From Cyanobacteria bacterium HKST-UBA02 (GTDB taxonomy: Bacteria > Cyanobacteriota > Vampirovibrionia > Obscuribacterales > Obscuribacteraceae), in assembly GCA_020431945.1 (NCBI GenBank), contig JAGQHH010000677.1, positions 1 to 5,503 on the forward strand: DNA of 5,503 bases. The letters run 5' to 3'. The notes under the pieces were generated by a model. That model saw only the letters and a program-made list of their open reading frames with translations, was not told the origin of the DNA and made no database searches. The translations under genes were made by a program, and so were the position numbers. Below, piece by piece: positions 1 to 5,503 of this stretch. Position 1 is the first letter of the stretch; each line of letters starts with the position of its first letter.

Positions 1-117
1 GGTGCCTACGATGACGAAAAACATGATAATAAGTGGAATCGGGGGAAGATGCCGACCACCATTGCCGTTTTTCGGCGGCGGGTTGGTATCAGTATTTTTG
101 CTGGTAGCCGATTGCAT
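1..117 (-). CDS. N-terminus of a membrane protein, probably HlyD/EmrA-type efflux adaptor (partial)
   Basis: An open frame of 39 codons runs from ATG at 117-115 to the window edge without a stop. It starts 3 bases after the TetR stop codon and has a good Shine-Dalgarno (AAGGGA, 125-130, 7-base spacer). The peptide begins with about 23 polar residues rich in Asn, Pro, Gly and Lys (MQSATSKNTDTNPPPKNGNG), then GRHLPP and a hydrophobic run, IPLIIMFFVIVG, that looks like the first half of a membrane helix still in progress at base 1. A short cytoplasmic tail followed by one N-terminal anchor is the usual start of periplasmic adaptor (membrane fusion) proteins of HlyD/EmrA/RND systems, which are often directly downstream of a TetR regulator. 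That the frame is a real gene is well supported by position, start signal and composition. The adaptor identity is an inference from context; another single- or multi-pass membrane protein (for example a transporter) is possible. Confidence 0.6.
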   Translation of the reverse strand, partial: MQSATSKNTDTNPPPKNGNGGRHLPPIPLIIMFFVIVGT

Positions 118-120
118 ATA

Positions 121-759
121 TCAGTCCCTTCCCTTGCCGTATTTCTGTTTGATGCCTGCCACCAGAAGACTGATGAGCGCTTCCGCCTCGGTCTCGAGCT
201 GGTCTCTGCCCGGTATGCCGCTGCCTGTCGGTCTGGTATTGCGAAGATAGGGAGGACAGAGAGATCCCATTCCGAGTATCAGGGTATCGGTAACCGCCTC
301 GAAGTCCGTGGACTTCTTGATCTCGCCGTTTTTCGCCGCCTTCTTGAGCATCGCCGTGAAACGCGAGTTCAGGAAGTCGAAGTGGTCTTTGAACTCCTGG
401 CGCACCCGGATGCTGGTATGCAGGAGAGTATCCGGAGTGTGTATCTGAGAAGTGGCACGCTCGTGGACACTGAGGACATGCATGAGAAGCAGCCCTTCGA
501 GAGCCTCGAGATAGGGCGGCTCGCAACTCTCCATATAATCCTCTATATGGCCGCGCACTTCGGTTACGAAAGTGCGAATCACCGCCATGAGGATTTCCTG
601 CTTGGTACCGAACTCGAGATAGACAGATCCCTTACCGATACCAGCCTCTCTGGCGATATCGTCGATAGTGGTCTTCTCGAAGCCATAACGCCCGAAAAGC
701 TCCCTGGCCGCACTGAGTATTACCTCGGTACGGTTTTCGAGACTCCTGGGTCTGCCCAT
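121..759 (-). CDS. TetR/AcrR family transcriptional regulator
   Basis: A 212-residue TetR-type repressor, normal length for the family. Residues about 10-57 form the conserved N-terminal helix-turn-helix: AARELFGRYGFEKTTIDDIA, then AGIGKGSVYLEF, where the G-x-G-S-x-Y-x-x-F pattern marks the recognition helix and KQEIL follows. The C-terminal two thirds are helical and unlike any ligand-binding domain I can name, so the inducer is unknown. The frame is open up to a TTG at 771, but ATG at 759 is preferred: a perfect GGAGG (765-769) lies 5 bases before the ATG and overlaps the TTG itself, and MGRPR is a typical TetR start. Its own promoter and a strong inverted repeat lie just upstream, suggesting autorepression. 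The next gene starts 3 bases downstream and probably encodes an envelope efflux component, making that operon the likely target. Family is certain; target and ligand are inference. Confidence 0.93.
   Translation of the reverse strand: MGRPRSLENRTEVILSAARELFGRYGFEKTTIDDIAREAGIGKGSVYLEFGTKQEILMAVIRTFVTEVRGHIEDYMESCEPPYLEALEGLLLMHVLSVHERATSQIHTPDTLLHTSIRVRQEFKDHFDFLNSRFTAMLKKAAKNGEIKKSTDFEAVTDTLILGMGSLCPPYLRNTRPTGSGIPGRDQLETEAEALISLLVAGIKQKYGKGRD
125..130 (-). promoter_or_regulatory. Ribosome binding site for the partial membrane protein gene
   Basis: Read on the minus strand, AAGGGA lies within the last codons of the TetR gene, 7 bases before ATG at 117. It supports a real start there even though only 39 codons are visible, and it implies co-translation from the tetR transcript. 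Confidence 0.55.
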
Positions 760-764
760 TTCAA

Positions 765-769
765 CCTCC
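765..769 (-). promoter_or_regulatory. Ribosome binding site that fixes the TetR start at 759
   Basis: GGAGG on the minus strand, 5 bases upstream of ATG (759-757). It overlaps the alternative TTG codon at 771-769, which therefore cannot be served by it. This removes four residues (MEVE) from the longest possible reading. Confidence 0.8.
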
Positions 770-790
770 AATTGCCTGACTCCATAATTT

Positions 791-815
791 TTGACCAGAA
801 TTCTATATTGGTCAA
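791..815. promoter_or_regulatory. Palindromic operator, probably bound by the TetR protein
   Basis: A perfect 7-base inverted repeat, TTGACCA (791-797) and TGGTCAA (809-815), with an 11-base spacer and centre at base 803. It covers the -10 hexamer and the likely transcription start of the tetR promoter, so a bound dimer would block RNA polymerase. Size and symmetry fit TetR-family operators. A second pair of half-sites, TGACT (777-781) and AGTCA (825-829), shares the same centre; its right half lies inside the -35 box. The repeat is seen directly; the identity of the bound protein is inferred from adjacency. Confidence 0.7.
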
Positions 816-830
816 CTATAAATCAGTCAA
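802..830 (-). promoter_or_regulatory. Sigma70-type promoter for the tetR operon
   Basis: On the minus strand a -35 TTGACT (830-825, five of six consensus bases) is followed after exactly 17 bases by a -10 TATAGA (807-802, four of six). Transcription would begin near 795, giving a leader of roughly 36 bases before the TetR ATG. An alternative -10, TAGAAT, two bases further on would give a 19-base spacer. The surrounding stretch is clearly AT-richer than the genes on both sides. Confidence 0.65.
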
Positions 831-851
831 GAGGCATGAATATTTAGAATC

Positions 852-2594
852 TCAAAAAACAGCGCTCTGCTCGTCGGCCATGGTCTCGACGCTGCATTGT
901 CGATGCCTGGCCCTGAAATCCATGATCGCCTTCTCAGATATCCTTTCGGAAGAGGGCAGGAAGAGGCGGCGGAGACTCTGCATACTGTCCAGCTTCCTGA
1001 GACCGGCATCGCTGACCCTGGTCATGGCTAAATTGAGCCCCTGCAGGGGCATGTCGTCAAATTTCGCAAGACAGGTGTCATCGAAGCTCGGGCATTTGAT
1101 CTCCAGAAGACGGATCTGTTTGTGCCTGGCTATGAGATCGAATACCTCCCGGTCGATACTGGCAGCCGATAGAAGAAGATGGCAAAACGGCTGATTCCGG
1201 CTTTGGCTCTGGCTTCGATCCAAGCTCGCAAAAAACGTCTTCATCGGACCGACGGTTATCGTGTTGGGAGCGGGGGTCTCTAATTTGAGGGTAGTCAGCC
1301 TGGGAGCGCTGCCGATGGCTTCAAAAAAGGTCGGATCATCGAGGCTGCAGGCCCTCAAATCGACAATCTCGAAATCTTCGAGAACGAATCCTTCTTTCTG
1401 CCTTACCCGCATGAATTCCGCAATACTGCAATTGCGCAGGGAAAGCCTGTCGAGACCACTACTGCTGAGATCCATGGCCACCCCTTCGCCGATATTGACC
1501 TGGTGCGGATATTCGACCCCCTCGAAATCGAGGGGCTCGAGATATTCAGTATCGGCGTGCCCCTTCGCCTTCACCGGGTCTGGTTTCTTGTCGGATAGAA
1601 TGCTCTGAATAGCAAGGAAGCCGATCAGGCAGGCAACCAGAGCACCAGCAACATACACCGCCAGCTTCGGCTTCCGCACTGTTGAAATGGGTCCTGTCGG
1701 TCTTTTTGAAGCCTGAAAGAAACCGGTGCTCTCAGAAGGATACTGGGCAAGCTTATGCTTTGCCTCTTCCATGGTGGCGAAACGCATCTTCGGGTCCTTC
1801 TCCAGACACTTCGCAACGAAATCCTCTATATATTTGCTGTATTGATGCTCCACCACATCGGACAGGCGCGGAGCTTCTACCTCGGCGTGAAGAGCGAGGG
1901 TGCCGAGAGCGCTGTCGGCCTCGAAGGGCTTCATGCCGGTGAGAGCCTCGAAGAGCACACAGCCCAGGGAGTACACCTCCGAAGCTCGAGAATAAGCGTG
2001 ACCCTTGATCACATCCGGACTCATATAAAAAGGTGTCCCGGCAAGCGTCCGCCCCTGAAATTCGGTGACCCGGCCGGTGAGCTCCGCGACTCTGGCCACG
2101 CCGAAGTCGATGATCTTGACCTCGAGACTGTCGGTTCCGGCGTTGCGGAGCATGAAGTTGTTCGGCTTCAGATCCCGGTGGAAAATACCACGGCTGTGAG
2201 AATAAGCAAGACCTTCGATGATCTGCCCGAAGACCTGCCTGGCGGTGTCCTCGTCCATGAAACCAGACCTTTCCAGATACTCGGTGAGGGTCTCCCCGGG
2301 GAAGTGCTCGAGGACCATGAAGGGCACACCGCTATCGGTGGCGCCGAAATCGAGAATCGAGACGATATTGCGGTGCTCCAGCTTGCTGAGGGCCCGGGCT
2401 TCGTCCTGGAACAGGAGGAGCTGCTCGGCGGTGAGAAGATGCAGAACCTTCACCGCTACTTCTTTACCCAGCACCCGATCCCGGCAGAGATAGACCGTTC
2501 CGCCCGCGCCCCGACCAAGCTCGCCGAGAGGAAGATAGCGATCCAGCGGAAAGGAATCGGCCTCGACCTCGATGCCCTGAACTCCGTCATCCAT
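852..2594 (-). CDS. Membrane-anchored Ser/Thr protein kinase with C-terminal leucine-rich repeats
   Basis: 580 residues in three parts. (1) Residues about 20-285 are a Hanks-type kinase: glycine loop G27-x-G29-x-x-G32, ATP lysine K49 (VAVKV), helix-C E65, catalytic loop HRDLKPNN (D141, K143, N146), Mg-binding DFG at D163, activation segment GTPFYMSPD (186-194), and helix-F SEVYSLG. All catalytic residues are present, so it should be active. Two acidic positions are swapped: the APE-type Glu is D194 and the usual helix-F Asp is E206. (2) A basic juxtamembrane linker leads to one membrane helix, about 311-330. (3) Residues about 375-560 contain irregular leucine-rich repeats (for example LQGLNLAMTRVSDAGLRKL at 517-535), expected outside the membrane and likely a sensor or protein-binding surface. 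The ATG is 3 bases after the VWA stop; upstream is only a weak CAGG (8-base spacer), so expression probably relies on translational coupling. Substrates are unknown; the VWA or an unseen AAA+ partner are candidates. Confidence 0.93.
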   Translation of the reverse strand: MDDGVQGIEVEADSFPLDRYLPLGELGRGAGGTVYLCRDRVLGKEVAVKVLHLLTAEQLLLFQDEARALSKLEHRNIVSILDFGATDSGVPFMVLEHFPGETLTEYLERSGFMDEDTARQVFGQIIEGLAYSHSRGIFHRDLKPNNFMLRNAGTDSLEVKIIDFGVARVAELTGRVTEFQGRTLAGTPFYMSPDVIKGHAYSRASEVYSLGCVLFEALTGMKPFEADSALGTLALHAEVEAPRLSDVVEHQYSKYIEDFVAKCLEKDPKMRFATMEEAKHKLAQYPSESTGFFQASKRPTGPISTVRKPKLAVYVAGALVACLIGFLAIQSILSDKKPDPVKAKGHADTEYLEPLDFEGVEYPHQVNIGEGVAMDLSSSGLDRLSLRNCSIAEFMRVRQKEGFVLEDFEIVDLRACSLDDPTFFEAIGSAPRLTTLKLETPAPNTITVGPMKTFFASLDRSQSQSRNQPFCHLLLSAASIDREVFDLIARHKQIRLLEIKCPSFDDTCLAKFDDMPLQGLNLAMTRVSDAGLRKLDSMQSLRRLFLPSSERISEKAIMDFRARHRQCSVETMADEQSAVF

Positions 2595-2597
2595 AGA

Positions 2598-3812
2598 TCA
2601 AACCTGTTCCTGAGCTGCTCTCTGGCTTACTATGTCCATGCGAGCAGCCCACTGGTCGAGATCGCCCCCCTGCAGAGCACAGGCCATGAGGTCCGGAAAG
2701 AGATCCGGAGTACAGGCAAAAGTAGGGATGCCGAAAGAAGCGAAAGCAGCGGCATTCCTGTGATCGTACATGGGCGCGCCTTCGTCGCTGAGAGCCAGGA
2801 GACAGACGACCTTGGTGCCTGACGCAGCTATTTGAGCCGCCCTTCTGAGCATCTCTTTATTGTCGCCGCCTTCGTAGAGATCGGTGATCAAAACGAGAAT
2901 AGTATCTCCGAGTCTTCTGATCAGACTCTGGCAGTGAGCCATGGCCCGGTTGATATCGGTGCCCCCTCCGAGCTGAGTACCGAAAAGAACCTCCACCGGA
3001 TCCTGGAGCTTCTCGGTGAGATCCACCACCGCCGTGTCGAAAACCACCAGGGAAGTGCTCACCGCCGGAATCGAAGCAAGCACTGCCGCGAAGATGCTCG
3101 AGTAGACTACCGAGGTGGCCATGGAGCCGCTTTGATCGACACAGAGAACGATATCGGCCAGGCTCGCCCGGCGCCTGCCGAAACCGATTCGCCGCTCCGG
3201 AATGATCGTCTTGTACTCGGGCTGGTAATGCTTGAGATTGGCTTTTATAGTACGGTTCCAGTCGATCTCGTTATGCCTGGGCCGAAAATTGCGCTGCGCC
3301 CGGTTAATCGCCCCCATCACCGCCTGTCTCGTAGGGCTGGCGAGTTTGCGCATGAGCTCGTCCACCACTTTGCGCACCACCATGCGCGCGGTGTCTTTGG
3401 TCTTGTTCGGCATGGCTCGACCTAGCGATATCAGGGTCGATACCAGGTGCACATCCGCTTCCACCGAAGCGAGGAGCTCGGGCTCCAGGAGCATCTTCTG
3501 GATATTGAGACGCTCGAGGGCATCTTTCTGCATGACCTGAACTACCGAGCTCGGGAAATATGTTCGTATATCGCCCAGCCAGCGGGCGATCTTGGGAGCC
3601 GAGCCACCGAGGCCGGCCTGGCCTGCCGATGTCCCGGAGGGTCGCTGGCTCTCGATCCCTGCATCATATAGAGCCGCGAGAGCGCTATCCATCCGGCCAT
3701 CGTCTCCGGTCAGAGAAAGACCGATACCATCGCACTCGTCGCCACCGAGAATCAGGCGCCAGCGCCTCAGACGCTCGTCTCTGTCGATTCGCTGCTCCAC
3801 CTGAGAACTCAT
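2598..3812 (-). CDS. VWA (von Willebrand A / CoxE-like) protein of a MoxR-DUF5682 type module
   Basis: 404 residues, no signal peptide or membrane helix, so cytoplasmic. Residues about 1-75 are variable with a Gly/Ser-rich linker. Residues about 76-210 are a helical region with the family-style signatures WLGDIRTYFP (78-87) and IDWNRTIKANLKHYQ (183-197). Residues about 217-375 are the VWA domain, with a complete metal-ion-dependent adhesion site: D226-x-S228-x-S230 (VDQSGSM), T285 in GGGTD and D311 in LITDLYE. VWA proteins of this kind work with MoxR-type AAA+ ATPases (for example RavA/ViaA, CbbQ/CbbO, NorQ/NorD), where the VWA partner recruits or engages the substrate; no ATPase is visible here but one is expected upstream. 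The start overlaps the stop of the DUF5682 gene (ATGA) and has a strong GGAGGAGG, and the kinase gene follows after 3 bases, so all three are very likely one transcript. Specific substrate unknown. Confidence 0.9.
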   Translation of the reverse strand: MSSQVEQRIDRDERLRRWRLILGGDECDGIGLSLTGDDGRMDSALAALYDAGIESQRPSGTSAGQAGLGGSAPKIARWLGDIRTYFPSSVVQVMQKDALERLNIQKMLLEPELLASVEADVHLVSTLISLGRAMPNKTKDTARMVVRKVVDELMRKLASPTRQAVMGAINRAQRNFRPRHNEIDWNRTIKANLKHYQPEYKTIIPERRIGFGRRRASLADIVLCVDQSGSMATSVVYSSIFAAVLASIPAVSTSLVVFDTAVVDLTEKLQDPVEVLFGTQLGGGTDINRAMAHCQSLIRRLGDTILVLITDLYEGGDNKEMLRRAAQIAASGTKVVCLLALSDEGAPMYDHRNAAAFASFGIPTFACTPDLFPDLMACALQGGDLDQWAARMDIVSQRAAQEQV

Positions 3813-5503
3813 GGTGCCTCCTCCAGACCGAGGAGCTGTGCCATTACCGGTAGCACCAGATCGGCACGCTCCTCGTCGAGCACCGCAGACCTCTCTACCG
3901 GCAGCCTGCTCCCGGCACTGTCGTCACGCTTGACTCGCTCGCCGATCTGTCTTCTCTCCGGTGGGGCGAAACTGCTGAAGGTTCGCCTGAGAAGCGGCAG
4001 CACCTGGATGAACTGATCCGACGAGAGAGCCGAGACCCAGTCGTCGATTATGGCTAGCAAGGCCGGATCGTGAATCAGAACCAGCCCGCTCCCTCGCAAG
4101 AAACCATCGGCAAAAGCGGCAGCCCGACCGGGCTCGCAAGCGATGGAAAGAGCCAGCCCGAATCGGCGCATCACCTCTTGCTCCTCCACGGCCCGACTAT
4201 CGAAGAGAAGCCTGGCCGCCCGCCCGGCGATGATACCATGAAGACTCTCGTCCTCGAGAAGCTTGACCAGGCACTCCTGCCATAGCCGAAGCTGTTCTTC
4301 GATTCCGAGAAGACCTATAGATGAATTGACCTGGATTATATGGGTGAGCACAGACTCGGCAGCCTCGTCATTGAGAGACGAGCAATAGGCAGGCAATCCG
4401 GCACAGATTCTTGCCACCAGTCCATCAATCACCTCAGCCACAACCTCGACATTGGTCTTCCGCACATCACCGTATCTGGCGATCCGGGCAAGCGGTGGCA
4501 GAGCCTCCATGAGATGCGCAACATCGCTTGCCAGAGCGGCTACCGCCTGGACCTTGCCCATGACCATGTCGACGGCTTCAGGAAGATCGGCCAGGAGCAC
4601 CCGGTCGAGCAAGCTGGTGAGACCGGCCAGCTCGGCGTTCTTGTCGGCGCTATCGCAGGCGCAAGCGGTGGCTGCCTGGGCGACAGTGCGACCCCAGACG
4701 CTCGCCTCGATCAGGCTCACGGCGAACTCCGGAGACCATCTGAGGCTCCAGTACTCATGGAATGTACCGCTCTTGCCGGCGGCTTGCTTGATGATCCCCC
4801 ATGACACACCAAGCAAATCGAGACGGTGCAGGAGCAAACTGCGGCCCCGGTCGATCTCTTTGCGTAGATCCAGATCGAGAGTCTTCTCGCCGGTCTCGGG
4901 CTTGAGCCTGAGACTCTTCTGCTGCGCTTCCAGGTCCCTTCCCAGGGGTGTGCCCTGAGTCTCGGCAGGGACCTCGCCGAGGTCTTCGCCGACAATCAGC
5001 CGATCATGAATGAGCCGCATGGGAAGATCGTCCCCGAAGCAGAGGACGGCCCTGGTCGCCTCGCTCAACTCCATGAGGCCGGCTGCGGATCTTCCTCGCA
5101 TAGCCGCAAGAGTCTCGGCCAGACGCACTGTCTCGATAATATGAGCGGAGGAGGCATCCAGATCGCGCTCGCGCAAGAGCATGGCGACTCTGGTCATCCA
5201 GGTCTCGGCCACTCTCTCGCTGTGATCCCAGAGATGCTGATACCATCCCGGCGAATGCACGCCGGCACCATAACCGCTGTAATAAGAAAGCCTGCTGTGG
5301 GTCCAGGGGATCCAGGTAGCCGTCACCTTTTTCTTGGGAAGCCCTTTGAGTAGCCTGGCATCCGCCGTGGCGGGAGGCAACTCGCTGAGAGCGGGAGTAT
5401 GCCAGGCACCACATATGACGGCGATATTCTTGAACCCCTCTTTTTTCGCCGCTCTAATAGATTGTCTCATATGAGCCTCTCTCAAGGGCTCTACTTCATC
5501 GCC
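3809..5503 (-). CDS. DUF5682 family protein, Tiki/ChaN/EreA-like N-terminal domain (N-terminus cut by window)
   Basis: 564 residues are visible; the frame stays open through base 5503 (first visible residues GDEVEPL), so the internal TTG/ATG near 5485-5468 should not be taken as the start. Family members are longer, and I expect roughly 200 or more residues missing. Visible signatures, numbered from the edge: REAHM at 8-12, IAVICGAWHTPAL at 27-39 with GAWH at 32-35, the aromatic stretch WIPWTHSRLSYYSGYGAG beginning at 64 followed by HSPGWYQHLW, and LDLRKEIDRGRSLLLHRLDLLG at 211-232, which I recognise as DUF5682. REAHM plus GAWH resemble the R-D/E-x-x-M and G-x-x-H motifs of the Tiki/TraB/ChaN/EreA superfamily, whose members bind metal or haem or act as hydrolases. 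The rest (about 240-564) is helical without a recognised domain. It is the first visible cistron of the operon and overlaps the VWA gene. The biochemical role is not established; the superfamily link is my inference. Confidence 0.82.
   Translation of the reverse strand, partial: GDEVEPLREAHMRQSIRAAKKEGFKNIAVICGAWHTPALSELPPATADARLLKGLPKKKVTATWIPWTHSRLSYYSGYGAGVHSPGWYQHLWDHSERVAETWMTRVAMLLRERDLDASSAHIIETVRLAETLAAMRGRSAAGLMELSEATRAVLCFGDDLPMRLIHDRLIVGEDLGEVPAETQGTPLGRDLEAQQKSLRLKPETGEKTLDLDLRKEIDRGRSLLLHRLDLLGVSWGIIKQAAGKSGTFHEYWSLRWSPEFAVSLIEASVWGRTVAQAATACACDSADKNAELAGLTSLLDRVLLADLPEAVDMVMGKVQAVAALASDVAHLMEALPPLARIARYGDVRKTNVEVVAEVIDGLVARICAGLPAYCSSLNDEAAESVLTHIIQVNSSIGLLGIEEQLRLWQECLVKLLEDESLHGIIAGRAARLLFDSRAVEEQEVMRRFGLALSIACEPGRAAAFADGFLRGSGLVLIHDPALLAIIDDWVSALSSDQFIQVLPLLRRTFSSFAPPERRQIGERVKRDDSAGSRLPVERSAVLDEERADLVLPVMAQLLGLEEAP
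3817..3824 (-). promoter_or_regulatory. Ribosome binding site of the VWA gene
   Basis: GGAGGAGG on the minus strand, inside the last codons of the DUF5682 gene, 4 to 7 bases before ATG at 3812 depending on which GGAGG is used. Together with the ATGA stop/start overlap (3812-3809) it indicates efficient reinitiation and a fixed output ratio for the two proteins. It contrasts with the weak signal in front of the kinase gene. Confidence 0.8.

Noticed and set aside
757..771. TTG at 771 as the TetR start codon
   Set aside because: The GGAGG that would serve translation overlaps this TTG; ATG at 759 has the correct spacing and gives the usual MGRPR start.
854..871. Possible intrinsic terminator at the kinase end: AGCAG-AGCG-CTGTT hairpin followed by a T-run on the minus strand
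   Set aside because: The stem is only 5 pairs with one G-T wobble, and its 3' arm shares bases with the T-run, which also encodes the last kinase codons. Too weak to call; read-through from the kinase operon into tetR is possible.
49..1194. Long plus-strand open frame of 381 codons opposite tetR and the kinase tail
   Set aside because: It runs antisense across two well-supported genes and their promoter gap, has no recognisable domain and no convincing ribosome site. The minus genes rarely use codons that create antisense stops, which explains its length.
1755..2822. Plus-strand open frame of 355 codons opposite the kinase domain
   Set aside because: Fully antisense to the conserved kinase domain and the VWA tail; the translated protein has low-complexity Glu/Gly/Arg composition and no known motif.
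2832..3425. Plus-strand open frame of 197 codons opposite the VWA gene
   Set aside because: Shadow of the VWA domain coding frame; no ribosome site and no family resemblance.
5466..5485. TTG at 5485 or the nearby ATG as the true start of the DUF5682 gene
   Set aside because: The frame continues open to the window edge, no ribosome site stands before either codon, and the conserved REAHM and GAWH motifs belong to the middle of the family, so the start lies outside the window.

Overview
The window holds five genes, all on the minus strand, so transcription runs from high to low coordinates. Three are complete; the two at the edges are cut off. Coding density is high: the only intergenic stretch of any size is 92 bases (760-851), and it carries a readable promoter and operator. 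The organism is a bacterium of moderate to moderately high GC. A membrane-anchored eukaryote-like Ser/Thr kinase with an outward-facing leucine-rich repeat region, and a TetR gene leading into a probable envelope efflux adaptor, suggest a signalling-rich diderm such as an Obscuribacterales-like (Vampirovibrionia/Melainabacteria), myxobacterial or planctomycete-like lineage. This placement is a weak inference from gene style only.

Region A (5503 to 852) is a tight three-gene block. It begins with the C-terminal ~564 residues of a DUF5682-family protein, which carries the end of a Tiki/ChaN/EreA-like domain with a GAWH motif. It overlaps by 4 bases (ATGA) a 404-residue von Willebrand A protein with a complete metal-ion (MIDAS) site. 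Two bases after the VWA stop codon comes TATGG: only 3 bases separate that stop from a 580-residue Ser/Thr kinase built as cytoplasmic kinase, one membrane helix, then leucine-rich repeats. DUF5682 and this VWA family usually sit beside a MoxR-type AAA+ ATPase, often with DUF5691 and SWIM zinc-finger proteins. Those partners, if present, would lie upstream, beyond base 5503. The natural reading is a MoxR/VWA/DUF5682 module with a receptor-like kinase attached as third visible cistron, possibly coupling an envelope signal to the ATPase machine. The function of such modules is not established.

Region B (851 to 1) is a separate regulatory unit: a promoter with -35 TTGACT and -10 TATAGA, a perfect 7-bp inverted repeat centred on the -10 region with a second concentric pair of TGACT half-sites outside it, a 212-residue TetR regulator, and 3 bases later the first 39 codons of a gene with a short cytoplasmic tail and the start of a membrane helix. 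This resembles an HlyD/EmrA-type efflux adaptor. The layout suggests an autoregulated TetR-efflux operon.

The most interesting points are the kinase embedded in the DUF5682-VWA operon, two swapped acidic residues in that kinase, the Tiki-like motifs in the DUF5682 protein, and the four-half-site concentric operator.
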